A stretch of DNA of 64,000 nt from JANWHQ01 sp963775275 (GTDB lineage: Bacteria > Pseudomonadota > Alphaproteobacteria > Caulobacterales > Caulobacteraceae). A program made the position numbers and the translations under genes. The notes under the pieces are model-generated. The model worked only from the letters and a program-made list of their open reading frames with translations. It was not told where the DNA came from and searched no databases. The stretch lies in the NCBI GenBank assembly GCA_963775275.1, contig CAVZII010000006.1, positions 1-64,000 on the forward strand, in the 5' to 3' direction. Positions within the stretch are counted from its first letter, which is position 1. Each line of letters starts with the position of its first letter. Below are positions 17,651-25,667 of the stretch, one piece after another.

Positions 17651-17656
17651 GTTGAC
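17642..17656. promoter_or_regulatory. MarR operator, site 1 (overlaps marR start)
   Basis: GTCAAC-CAT-GTTGAC is a palindrome centred on the marR start codon (17648-17650). It has the same arms (GTCAA/TTGAC) and the same 15-bp length as the site at 17689-17703. A repressor bound here would block marR translation initiation or transcript elongation. Confidence 0.65.
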
Positions 17657-17688
17657 ATGCTAGGCCTGCGCCCCTAGCGTGTCGATAG

Positions 17689-17703
17689 GTCAATAATATT
17701 GAC
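17689..17703. promoter_or_regulatory. MarR operator, site 2
   Basis: GTCAATAATATTGAC has 7-bp arms around a single central base. It lies 19 bp upstream of the aminotransferase start and is an AT-rich island in GC-rich DNA. Its centre is 47 bp from site 1. It probably overlaps the promoter of the divergent gene. Confidence 0.65.
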
Positions 17704-17721
17704 TCGAATGGGAGGGCGACC

Positions 17722-18885
17722 ATGCCGCGGCTTTCAGCACGGGTCCGCGACCTCAGGGGCTCGCCGGTGCGGACGATGCTGTCCCTGGCGAGCCGGCCGG
17801 GCGTCATCTCGTTCGGAAACGGCCTGCCGGCGGAGGAGACCTTCGAGGACCTGGAGCTGCCCGCCCCGCCGCGCGCGCTGCTGCAATACGGACCGAGCGA
17901 GGGCGAGCCGGAGCTGCGCGCCCGGATCGCCGAGGAGCTGGCCGCGCTGGGTCTCGACGCCCCGGCCGAGCGGGTGATGGTGCTGTCCGGCTCGCAGCAG
18001 GGCATCGACCTCGCCGCCAAGCTCGTCGTGGATCCCGGCGCGGCCGTGGCCGTGGAGTTGCCGGCCTACCTGGCGGCGCTGCAGGTGCTGCGCTTCTTCG
18101 GTGCGGACCTCAGGATCCTCGACCCCGCCGATCCCGGCGCACATTGGCGTGGGGAGCGCGCCCCGGCCCTCGCCTATGTGACGCCCACCTTCCAGAACCC
18201 CACGGGCCGCTGCTGGACGCTGGGCGAGCGTCGGGCCCTGGCCGGGGCCTGCGACCGCGACGACGTCATCCTGTTCGAGGACGACCCCTACCGCGAGCTG
18301 GCCTATGAGCCCTGCGAGCGCCGGCCGGCCTGCACCTTCGTCAGGCGCGCCGCCTGGATCTACCAGGGATCCTTCTCCAAGACCGTCGCGCCGGGGCTGA
18401 GGCTGGGGTTCCTGGCGGCGTCGCAGGACCTGTTCGGGCCGCTGGTGCGGCTGAAGCAGGCCGCCGACCTGCACGCGAGCCGCCTCGGCCAATGGATCGT
18501 GCTCAGGCACATGACGGCCCCGGGACGCGCGGCGCGCCTCGCGAGGATCGCCGGCGCCTATCGCGCCAAACGCGATCATTTCGCCGCGGTGATGGCCCGA
18601 ACCCTCGACGGCCTGGCCGAATGGAGCGTCCCGCCGGGCGGGCTCTTCTTCTGGGCCACGCTGGCCGAGGACATCGATGCGCGGGGCCTGTTCGAGGCGG
18701 CGGCCGAGCGGGGCGTGCTGTTCTCTCCCGGCGAGCACTTCCTGGTCGCGCCCGACGACGGACGCGCCGCCATGCGGCTGAACTTCAGCCATGCGACGGC
18801 GGAGGAGGCCGAGCGCGGCCTCGCGATCCTGAGCGAGCTGCTGCGCGGAAGGGCTTCGGGCGCGGCGCGCCTCAGGCGCGCTTGA
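17722..18885 (+). CDS. PLP-dependent class I/II aminotransferase (2-aminoadipate type)
   Basis: A 387-residue aminotransferase similar to the 2-aminoadipate/LysN group without a DNA-binding domain. ISFGNGLPAEETF at the N-terminus, YVTPTFQNPTG in the middle, and the lysine loop YQGSFSKTVAPGLRLGFLA are diagnostic. It probably transfers an amino group from an amino acid to a 2-oxo acid; the substrate is not readable. It is divergent from the MarR gene and its 3' end overlaps the convergent panB by 14 bp. Confidence 0.87.
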   Translation: MPRLSARVRDLRGSPVRTMLSLASRPGVISFGNGLPAEETFEDLELPAPPRALLQYGPSEGEPELRARIAEELAALGLDAPAERVMVLSGSQQGIDLAAKLVVDPGAAVAVELPAYLAALQVLRFFGADLRILDPADPGAHWRGERAPALAYVTPTFQNPTGRCWTLGERRALAGACDRDDVILFEDDPYRELAYEPCERRPACTFVRRAAWIYQGSFSKTVAPGLRLGFLAASQDLFGPLVRLKQAADLHASRLGQWIVLRHMTAPGRAARLARIAGAYRAKRDHFAAVMARTLDGLAEWSVPPGGLFFWATLAEDIDARGLFEAAAERGVLFSPGEHFLVAPDDGRAAMRLNFSHATAEEAERGLAILSELLRGRASGAARLRRA

Positions 18886-19699
18886 TCAGCTGATAAGTCT
18901 CGGCCTCGCCCGGGAAGCGGCGCGAGCGCACGTCGGCGGCGTAGGCGCCGACCGCGCGGACGATCTCGGTCCTGAGGTCGGCATAGCGGCGCACGAACTT
19001 GGGCGTCCAGTCGAAGATGCCGAGCATGTCGTCGGTGACCAGCACCTGGCCGTCGCAGGCCGGCGAGGCGCCGATGCCGATGGTCGGGATCTCGAGCTCG
19101 GCGGTGATGGCGCGCGCGAGCGGCTCGGCCACGCTTTCGACCACCAGGGCGAAGGCGCCGGCGGCCTCGGCGGCCTTGGCCTCGCCCATGATCCGGTCGT
19201 GCTCGGCGTTGGTCCGGCCCTTGGCGCGGAAGGCGCCGTCGACCAGCACCGATTGGGGCCGAAGCCCGACGTGTCCCATCACCGGCACGCCGCGGGCGGT
19301 CAGGTAGGCGATGGTCTCGGTGACCGCCGGGCCGCTCTCGACCTTGATCGCCTGGGCGCCGGTCTCCTTCATCACCCGCACCGCATTCTCGTAGGCGCGC
19401 TCGGGCCCGCCCTCGTAGGAGCCGAAGGGCATGTCGATGACCACCATGGCGCGGCGCGAGCCGCGCATCACGGCCTGGCCGTGCATGATCATCATCTCGA
19501 GGGTGACGCCGACGGTGTTGTCCAGGCCATGCAGCACCATGCCCACAGAGTCTCCGACGAGCAGGACGTCGCACGCCTCGTCCAGCAGCTCGGCCATGGG
19601 CGCGGTGTAGGCGGTCAACACCACGATCGGGGACTTGCCCTTCATGGCGGCGATGTCGGGCGCGGTGAGGCGCGGGGTCTCTTCACGCTGGGCGGACAT
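18872..19699 (-). CDS. panB: 3-methyl-2-oxobutanoate hydroxymethyltransferase (PanB)
   Basis: This enzyme makes ketopantoate from 2-oxoisovalerate and methylene-tetrahydrofolate, the first committed step of pantothenate and CoA synthesis. The 275 residues show the family sequences DVLLVGDSVGMVLHG, DMPFGSYEGG, IKVESG, GHVGLRPQSV and IGIGASPACDGQVLV, with metal-ligand Asp in GDSVG and DMPFG. The start overlaps the stop of the small membrane protein gene by one base. Confidence 0.94.
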   Translation of the reverse strand: MSAQREETPRLTAPDIAAMKGKSPIVVLTAYTAPMAELLDEACDVLLVGDSVGMVLHGLDNTVGVTLEMMIMHGQAVMRGSRRAMVVIDMPFGSYEGGPERAYENAVRVMKETGAQAIKVESGPAVTETIAYLTARGVPVMGHVGLRPQSVLVDGAFRAKGRTNAEHDRIMGEAKAAEAAGAFALVVESVAEPLARAITAELEIPTIGIGASPACDGQVLVTDDMLGIFDWTPKFVRRYADLRTEIVRAVGAYAADVRSRRFPGEAETYQLIKRA

Positions 19700-20076
19700 C
19701 AGAGCTCCTCGAGGGCCCGGGCGCCGAAGAGCAGCATGCCCAGAACGGCCAGGCCGGCGCCCATCCAGATCACCTCGCTTCCGACCGGAAGATCCGTGAG
19801 CAGGTGCAGCTGCGCCAGGGCCCTGGTCCCCTGCGAGAACGTCGTGGCCGATGCGGCGCCGACGCCCTCGACCTGGCGGAACATGTGCGCGCCGAGCATC
19901 TGCCCGGCCGCCATCGAGCCGCCGACGAGGCCCGCAAGACCGATCAGGAAGCGGCGGACCATCCAGGCCCGGTCCAGGCGCGCGGACACGCGCCGGGCGA
20001 AGGCGTCCTCGTCGGGCAGCGCCGGCGTCTCGGAAAACCAGCGGCCGAGCCGCGTCTCGAAATCTGGGTCAGCCAT
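19699..20076 (-). CDS. Small membrane protein, putative anti-sigma partner (cassette A)
   Basis: From ATG 20076 the product has 125 residues: an acidic N-terminal segment (LGRWFSETPALPDEDAFARRV) and two hydrophobic stretches near residues 45-63 and 95-115. It overlaps the ECF sigma gene by 8 nt, the usual place for an anti-sigma factor. The N-terminal pattern (acidic helix, then FxxRV and basic residues before the membrane) resembles the corresponding protein at 21203-21517. There is no ZAS zinc motif. Function is inferred from position. Confidence 0.6.
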   Translation of the reverse strand: MADPDFETRLGRWFSETPALPDEDAFARRVSARLDRAWMVRRFLIGLAGLVGGSMAAGQMLGAHMFRQVEGVGAASATTFSQGTRALAQLHLLTDLPVGSEVIWMGAGLAVLGMLLFGARALEEL

Positions 20077-20644
20077 TGACCCGCCTCCCCGCTTCGGCGG
20101 ACGATGCCGCCAAGCGTGCTCTAAGTCGATCCAGACCACGTTTGACATGGGATTTGACCGTCCCCAAGGGCGCGTTCAAGAGCTCCGCCGCCTCCGCGTG
20201 CGAAAAGCCCGCGCCGAAGCACATGGACACGCAGACCCGCTCGGACCGCGGCAGGGCCCTCAAGGCCTCGTCCAGGTCGAGCCGCGCGTTGGCGTCCGTC
20301 TCGGCCGAGCCGGACGGATCGGGCTCGGGCGGATCCTCGCCGAGGTCGATCTCGGTGCGCTTGCGGAGCCTGCGGATGTATAGCCGCGCCGCGATGCGCT
20401 TGATCCAGGCCTGGAAGGTCCCTTCGGCCCGAAACTCGGCGATCCGCTCGAAGCCGGCGAGGAATGCGTCCTGGGCGATGTCGTCGGCGAGCGCGGTGTC
20501 CGCCCCCATGCGCCGGACCAGGCCCCTGACCGCCGTGCCGTGCCGGCGCACGAGCTCGCCGTAGGCCGCGCGGCCGCCCGTGGCGGCGAGGCTCGCCAGC
20601 TCGACGTCGTGCAGTGCTGCCAGTTCGCGCGGCGCGGCGGCCAT
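20069..20644 (-). CDS. ECF-type RNA polymerase sigma factor (cassette A)
   Basis: A 191-residue extracytoplasmic-function sigma factor. Region 2 reads DDIAQDAFLAGFERIAEF and FQAWIKRIAARLYIRRLRKR; region 4 contains RVCVSMCFGAGFSHAEAAELL and GTVKSHVKRGLDRLR. It lies between a DUF6249-like membrane gene upstream and a putative anti-sigma gene downstream. The same three-gene order recurs immediately upstream (21203-22513), so this is a duplicated cassette. Confidence 0.9.
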   Translation of the reverse strand: MAAAPRELAALHDVELASLAATGGRAAYGELVRRHGTAVRGLVRRMGADTALADDIAQDAFLAGFERIAEFRAEGTFQAWIKRIAARLYIRRLRKRTEIDLGEDPPEPDPSGSAETDANARLDLDEALRALPRSERVCVSMCFGAGFSHAEAAELLNAPLGTVKSHVKRGLDRLRARLAASSAEAGRRVNG

Positions 20645-20676
20645 TGCGCGTCACCCCCGATGCGTGGAACCGCGCC

Positions 20677-21088
20677 TCAGACCTTGCCCTTGCCGCGGTT
20701 CACGGCGGCCATGATCAGGAACGCCAGGCCGATGAAGCCCGGGAAGCAGGCGAAGCCGATGAAGGGCCAGAAGGCGTCCGAGGCGTCCTCGCTGTAGCCC
20801 AGCGCATAGGCGCACCCGACGAGGCCGAGGGCGAACTCCAATCCAGATGATGCCGGCGCGCAGGTCGCGGCCCGGCGACGACGCAGGCTTGGCGTCGCGA
20901 CTGATCGCGTCGATGACCTCGGACGGCAGGGGCTGGCCCTTCTCGATGGCGGCGCGCAGCGTGGCCTGCAGCGCTTCGCGCTCGCGGCTTCGGAAATAAC
21001 GGGGCGTGATGATCAGGGCGGCGATCATGGCGAAGAACGCGACGGGCACGAGGATGCCGCTGAGCACGCCGAGGCTTCCTGGATCCAT
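20677..21088 (-). CDS. DUF6249-like membrane protein (cassette A), broken by one extra base
   Basis: The start (21088) encodes a membrane segment (LSGILVPVAFFAMIAALIITP), a charged helical linker (REREALQATLRAAIEKGQ) and the beginning of a second segment. The frame then changes near 20833-20842, after which two more membrane segments follow (ALGLVGCAYALGYS and FIGFACFPGFIGLAFLIMAA) to a stop at 20677. Removing one base from GAACTC at 20833-20838 gives a continuous 136-residue protein reading GIIWIGVALGLVG across the join. It precedes its ECF sigma gene by 32 bp. Confidence 0.72.
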
Positions 21089-21202
21089 GGGTGACTCTCC
21101 TTCTCGATGTCGGTGGAAGCTTAACGCTCCCGCTTACCCGACAAGAGGCCCCAAGACGCGCCAGCGGATGCGGACCGCCGGATGAAATCTTCGTAACGCG
21201 GC

Positions 21203-21517
21203 TCAGATATCCAGGGGCTGGAGCCGGCCGCTCGCCCAACACCATAGGAAACCGGCCATCACGAGCGCGGCCGCGATCCCGCCGAACGTCGGACCGGCCA
21301 GCACAGGCAGGGCGGCGGCGGCGAGCTGCTGCAGCATCGGCGCGAGGGCCCAGAGCACCGCGCTCGCGGCCACCACGACCGGCGCAAGAGCGGCCAGGCC
21401 AAGCCAGAACCTGCGCCGCGCCGCCCGCCCCATCACCTGGACGACGAAGGCAGGGTCCAGCTCGGGCGGCTCGTCCTGGGCCCAGAGCTCGGCCAAGAGC
21501 CGGTCAGGCTCGCTCAT
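21203..21517 (-). CDS. Small membrane protein, putative anti-sigma partner (cassette B)
   Basis: From ATG 21517 the product has 104 residues: an acidic N-terminus (LLAELWAQDEPPELDPAFVVQV), a basic stretch (GRAARRRF) and two hydrophobic segments. The start overlaps the ECF sigma stop by 14 nt. Layout and spacing match the protein at 19699-20076, so I read it as the duplicated cognate partner. No known anti-sigma domain can be identified by eye. Confidence 0.6.
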   Translation of the reverse strand: MSEPDRLLAELWAQDEPPELDPAFVVQVMGRAARRRFWLGLAALAPVVVAASAVLWALAPMLQQLAAAALPVLAGPTFGGIAAALVMAGFLWCWASGRLQPLDI

Positions 21518-22040
21518 GCGCGCCTCCAAGAGCCTCGAGAAGCTTCGAACGCCCCCGCGCCACATGCGACTTCACCGTCCCGAGCGGCAGGCCCAGCGCT
21601 GCGGCCGCCTCGGCGTGCGAGAACTCCGCGGCCAGGCACAGGGCGACGCACGCCCGTTGCTCGGGCCCCAGGACAGCGAGCGCGGCGGCCGCATCCAGCC
21701 GCGCATCCGATCCGCCCGGCGTCGCCTGGGCCTCCGGATCGGCGGCGGCCGCCTCGCGGACGGAGCGGCGCGCTTCGCCGCGGCGATGGGTCATCCACTT
21801 GCGGTAGGCGATGCCGCACAGCCAAGCCCGGAAGCTCTGGTCGGGACGAAAGGACGGCAGCCGCGACCAGGCGGTCAGGAAGGTCTCCTGGGCGAGGTCG
21901 TCCGCATCGGCATGATTTCCCGAGAGGCGGCGCAGGAAGCCGCGCACCGCGCGCTGATGCAGCCCGACCAGACGCGCGAACGCGTCCGGCGAGCCGCCGA
22001 GCGCGGCTGCGACCTGTCGCCCCTCTCCGGGAAAGGTCAT
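21504..22040 (-). CDS. ECF-type RNA polymerase sigma factor (cassette B)
   Basis: A 178-residue ECF sigma factor. Region 2 contains DADDLAQETFLTAWSRLPSF and FRAWLCGIAYRKWMTHRR; region 4 contains RACVALCLAAEFSHAEAAAAL and GTVKSHVARGRSKLLEAL. The start overlaps the stop of the upstream membrane gene by 4 nt. It is paralogous to the sigma gene at 20069-20644 in the same relative position. Confidence 0.9.
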   Translation of the reverse strand: MTFPGEGRQVAAALGGSPDAFARLVGLHQRAVRGFLRRLSGNHADADDLAQETFLTAWSRLPSFRPDQSFRAWLCGIAYRKWMTHRRGEARRSVREAAAADPEAQATPGGSDARLDAAAALAVLGPEQRACVALCLAAEFSHAEAAAALGLPLGTVKSHVARGRSKLLEALGGAHERA

Positions 22041-22513
22041 CTGTCATTCTTGTTCGAGTTCGAGAACATGATGGTCGACACGATGGCGAAGAGCAGGGAG
22101 CCGGCCGCGAGCACGCCCATGATGATCGCCACCAGGGTGAAGGCGCGCTCGGTGCCGGGGAACTCCGCCCATTGCGAGGCGACGCCGAAGCCCACCGCCA
22201 GGCAGGTGAAGATGATGAAACGGCGCCACTCGCGGAACGGGCCCCACGGGCCCCAGCGGCTCCCCCAGCCCCAGCCCCAGGGCCCGCCCCAGTAGGGACC
22301 GGGCCCCGCCAACGGCCCGTTCGCGGGCATGTTCAGGATCTTGGCGATCTCCGCCGGGTCCTTGCCCTGCTCTGCATAGATCCGCATCAGGTCGAGCGCA
22401 TCCTTCTGGCGCCGGTAGGTGAACCACATGCCCAAGGCGCCGGCCAGGAAGCCGAAGATCGGAAAGATCAGCCACCAGAAGGCGAAGAAGAGACGATAGG
22501 GGTCGGAATCCAC
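22037..22513 (-). CDS. Membrane protein preceding ECF sigma (cassette B)
   Basis: A 158-residue protein with an N-terminal membrane segment (FWWLIFPIFGFLAGALGMWF), a charged helix (RRQKDALDLMRIYAEQGKDP), a glycine/tryptophan-rich linker (about 70-95, GPYWGGPWGWGWGSRWG) and two further membrane segments. The arrangement and the helix resemble the product at 20677-21088. It probably senses envelope state for the sigma factor, but this is inference from the repeated gene order. Confidence 0.68.
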   Translation of the reverse strand: MDSDPYRLFFAFWWLIFPIFGFLAGALGMWFTYRRQKDALDLMRIYAEQGKDPAEIAKILNMPANGPLAGPGPYWGGPWGWGWGSRWGPWGPFREWRRFIIFTCLAVGFGVASQWAEFPGTERAFTLVAIIMGVLAAGSLLFAIVSTIMFSNSNKNDR

Positions 22514-22607
22514 AGGCGTCGTCCTTGATCGGGGACGGACCTCGCCGTCCCTTCATCCACAGTTCGCCGCAGACTGCCCGATCGGATGCAGACGGCAAGC
22601 GCCGAGG

Positions 22608-23317
22608 TCAGGCCGGCCGGGCGGGAATCTGCAGGCCGCGCTGGACCGCCGGCCGCTCCAGGCCCCGCTCCAGCCAGGCCGGAACCGCGTTCAGCGCGTC
22701 AAACCCGACCAGGTCGCGCGCCTCGTAGAATCCCACGAGATTGCGCACCCAGCCCAGCATGGACACGTCGGCGATCGTGTAGTCGTCGCCCATGATCCAC
22801 GGGCGATCCCGAAGCCGCGTCTCCATCACGCCGAGCAGGCGCTTGGATTCATTGACGTAACGGTCGCGCGGACGCTTGTCCTCATAGTCCTTGCCGGCGA
22901 AGCGGTGGAAGAAGCCGACCTGGCCGAACATCGGTCCGATCGCCGCCATCTGGAAGAAGACCCAGCAGATCGTCTCCCAGCCTTCGGGCCGCATCTGCGG
23001 GGATCAGCCGGCCGGTCTTGTCGGCCAGGTACATCAGGATCGCGCCGGATTCGAACAGGCCGATCGGACGCCCGCCGGGGCCGTCGGGGTCGATGATCGC
23101 GGGGATCTTGCCGTTGGGGTTCAGGGACAGGAATTCCGGGCGTGAAGGTCTCGTTCTTGAAGATGTCGATGTAGTGCGGCTCGTAGTCGAGGCCGAGCTC
23201 TTCCAGCATGATCGAGACCTTCACGCCGTTGGGAGTCGGCGCCGAATAGAGCTGGAGCCGGTCCGGATGCTGCGCCGGCCAGCGTGTTGTGATCGGGAAG
23301 GCGGCAAGGTCGGCCAC
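22608..23317 (-). CDS. Glutathione S-transferase family protein, broken at two positions
   Basis: The N-terminus (LQLYSAPTPNGVKVSIMLEE) and the later part (WVFFQMAAIGPMFGQVGFFH, DYTIADVSMLGWVRNLVGFY) clearly come from one YfcG-type GST, but they lie in different frames. The first break is at GAATTC 23131-23136, after which NPNGKIPAIIDPDGPGG is read in another frame. The second is at a run of four G (plus strand 22999-23002). Removing one base at each gives a 235-residue protein of normal length. Relative of the GST at 12854-13582. Two errors in one gene could also mean decay, but both break types recur elsewhere in the window. Confidence 0.75.
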
Positions 23318-23398
23318 GATGTCGCTCTACCTAGCTGATCGCTTCCGGCTCGTCGCGGTCGACTCGCCGGCGCGGACGGCCCCGCGGTCGCGCAGGGA

Positions 23399-23977
23399 TC
23401 AGCGACGCCGTCCAATCAGCGCCGCGAGCCACCCCAGCACGCCCTGCTTTCCGCCCTGGGCCTGGATGGGCCTGATCGCCTCGAAGGCCGATGGAGGCGC
23501 CGCGCCATCCCGATCGGCCCGGAAGCCGCACAGCACGGCGACGAGCTCTATGGGCGCGTCGAACATGAAATCGACGGCCTCGTCCGCCTCCTGCTCTCGC
23601 GCGAGCCGTCGGCGGATCGCCTTCAGCTCCGCCGGGGGGGCGCCAACGACCTCGAGCTCCTTGCCTTCGTCCAGGTAGTGCACCAGGCGCCACCGCTGCA
23701 CGCCGTCGGCGCAGGCGGTGGCGGAGCTGTACATCACGACCTCGGACATCTCGCAGCCGATCGCCTCGCCGCCCATGGACGCTTCGGCGATCCGTTCGGG
23801 CGTCGCCCAGTCGGAAGAATTGGCGAAGACCAGGAACCACCCCGAGGAAAGCTCGGCGCAGGAGAACGGCGCCAGGCGCTCGGGATCCGGCTCGCCGGTC
23901 TCGGCAAAGCCGAGGCGCTCGAGGATCTCGCCCTTGGCCCGCCCGCGAATGCAAATCCAGCTGCACTTGAAGCTCAT
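23399..23977 (-). CDS. Conserved hypothetical protein
   Basis: A 192-residue soluble protein starting MSFKCSWICIRGRAKGEILE. It contains SSGWFLVFANSSDW and QRWRLVHYLDEGKELEVVG, and ends in a hydrophobic patch (GVLGWLAALIG). No signal peptide or catalytic motif is visible. It resembles small uncharacterised proteins found beside housekeeping genes in alphaproteobacteria, but I cannot assign a family. It lies alone on this strand between the broken GST and a stretch without genes. Confidence 0.6.
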   Translation of the reverse strand: MSFKCSWICIRGRAKGEILERLGFAETGEPDPERLAPFSCAELSSGWFLVFANSSDWATPERIAEASMGGEAIGCEMSEVVMYSSATACADGVQRWRLVHYLDEGKELEVVGAPPAELKAIRRRLAREQEADEAVDFMFDAPIELVAVLCGFRADRDGAAPPSAFEAIRPIQAQGGKQGVLGWLAALIGRRR

Positions 23978-24362
23978 GGCTCAGCCCCCTCAGGTTTCCT
24001 GCCAATCGGCGCACATCTGTCGCAGACCTCGATCGAGCCCCTGGCCCTGCCTTTCCGTCCGGCCCGCTAGAACACGTCGTTCCAGTCGGCGAGTCGAATT
24101 CCCAACAGCCCTAATGGAAACCCGGCCAAGGCTCCAATATCCCGCGGCAAGAAGTGATCGACGCGGTATCCTTCGAGGCCCTGACGGTAGGCCGCCCTCT
24201 GATTTGTAAGGTCGACCCCGAGTTAGCGCAAGAACATAAGAGGAACAATATGTGTGCGCCACGCCTGCCTGCGGCGTTCACGTCGCCTGCCGCATGGGTT
24301 TGGCCGAGCCCGACGCGCCGGCTTGGATTAGCCGCACGGCGCAGAAACCGATGGGTCCGCGA
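23978..24362. other. Gene-free stretch of about 385 bp
   Basis: No convincing gene is seen. An open frame on the minus strand (23990-24262) lacks recognisable motifs and has arginine/serine-rich composition typical of non-coding frames. The sequence is slightly richer in A and T than its surroundings between about 24090 and 24260. No repeat or RNA structure stands out. Confidence 0.5.
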
Positions 24363-24826
24363 TCAACGATGCGAGGCTCGGGTCGCCGCCTGGACTTGGC
24401 CATGCGCAGCCTTCTGGGCGTCGGCGCTCTTGGCCATCAGCCGCCGGGCGAGCACGAGCGCCGTCGAGATGACAACGATGAGGATCAGGCCTGTCGGGTT
24501 TCCGCGGCGGCCGCTTTGGATCGACAAGGCGCACATGGCGCCCGGCATGACCGCCGTCGTCACAGTCACGAAGACCCGGTTGCCCAGGGAGACCTCGGGA
24601 ACCACCAGCTTGCCGGGGAAGGCCGCATAGGCCCAGCCGAGCGCCTGGACGACGCCGGTGACCGCGATCAGCTCCAGATAGACCCTGAACTCTCCGGCCC
24701 GGCGTGCTCGTAGAACAGGACCGTCGCGGGAGGCAGCAGGGCGATGGCGAAGACGCCGGCGCAGAGCATCGTCAGCCGATGCAGGTGCGGATCCTCGGCC
24801 GGTCCCGAGCCGCACGCTTCAGCCAC
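24363..24826 (-). pseudogene. Small membrane protein with a broken frame
   Basis: Starting at GTG 24826, the frame reads a soluble N-terminus and a membrane segment (MLCAGVFAIALLPPATVLFY), then must shift near 24687-24700 to continue as FRVYLELIAVTGVVQALGWA, two more membrane segments and a charged C-terminus ending at 24363. Both halves are protein-like and the outside frames are not. The shift needs one added base or two removed, opposite in direction to most other breaks here. The family is not recognised. Confidence 0.5.
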
Positions 24827-25112
24827 CGCCCTGCCTTCGCCCCCGCTCGATGGTCCTGGGGCTTGCGCGTCGCGCGCCCGTCGGCGTGGCCGAGTCCCCC
24901 GCCTTCATCAATGATCCTGGCGGCACCGCGCGCAAGCCGCTGGATCGGCGCCAGGCCCTGAAGCCGGAGGAGAGCATGATCGGCGCGCCGTCGGGGACGA
25001 TCATGACGGCGATGGCCCTGACGCGGCGCCCCGCCTCGATCGATCTCGCCTGCACGGGCGCCCGCACATCCTTGCCGAGTGTCCGGCGCGGACCGCGCGG
25101 GCGCCGCAGCGC
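24827..25112. other. Stretch without an assignable gene
   Basis: Both strands have short open frames here (for example minus 24819-25067 and plus 24850-25134), but neither shows a motif, hydrophobic pattern or ribosome binding site I would trust. The codon-position composition is weak. It may be a degraded gene. Confidence 0.4.
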
Positions 25113-25667
25113 TCATGCGACGCGAAGGGCGTAGTGAAGAATGACTGCGCCGGTGTCCATCGTCCTGGCGTCCAGGAGGCGCAGCTCGGCCTGGTCGTAA
25201 CCGCCGGAGAACATCCGCTTGCCGCCGCCGAACAGCGCGGGCGTCACCATGAGGCGGAGCTCGTCGACGAGACCGCGCTCCAGCAGGCTGGCGGCCAGGC
25301 CGGCGCCGCCGAAGGCGACGATGTCTCCGCCCGGCTCCGCCTTGAGCTGTCTGATGGCATCGGAGAGATCGCCGTCGATAATGGTCGAGTTGCTCCAGGC
25401 CGTTTCGCGCAAAGTGGACGAAGCGACGTACTTGGGCAGCCCGGCGAGCCTGCCCGCGATCTTCGGATCGGCGGCCGGCGAGGTCCAGTAGGCGGCCATG
25501 CCCTCGTAGCATCGGCGGCCGTAGAGGACGGCGCCCGCCATGGCGAGGTTGGCGCCCGACCAGTGCCGCTCCAGGTCGTTCGACCAGGCCGGCGGAACGA
25601 GCGCGCCGCCCGGTCCCTCGATGTAACCGTCGAGGCTCATGAACATCGCCAGCATCACCTTACGCAT
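25113..25667 (-). CDS. Dihydrofolate reductase-family protein (RibD C-terminal type)
   Basis: A 184-residue protein of the YyaP/RibD_C group: KVMLAMFMSLDGYIEGPGG at the N-terminus, LYGRRCYEGMAAYW, and the nucleotide-binding stretch DIVAFGGAGLAASLLERGLVD followed by VTPALFGGGKRMF. Members are NADPH-dependent reductases of unknown substrate. The start overlaps the MFS gene stop by 8 nt, so the two are co-transcribed. Confidence 0.85.
   Translation of the reverse strand: MRKVMLAMFMSLDGYIEGPGGALVPPAWSNDLERHWSGANLAMAGAVLYGRRCYEGMAAYWTSPAADPKIAGRLAGLPKYVASSTLRETAWSNSTIIDGDLSDAIRQLKAEPGGDIVAFGGAGLAASLLERGLVDELRLMVTPALFGGGKRMFSGGYDQAELRLLDARTMDTGAVILHYALRVA

Noticed and set aside
23990..24262. Minus-strand open frame of 90 codons
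   Set aside because: Composition and lack of any family feature suggest a chance frame.
24850..25134. Plus-strand open frame of 94 codons
   Set aside because: No ribosome binding site, motif or hydrophobic pattern; it is opposite another equally weak frame.
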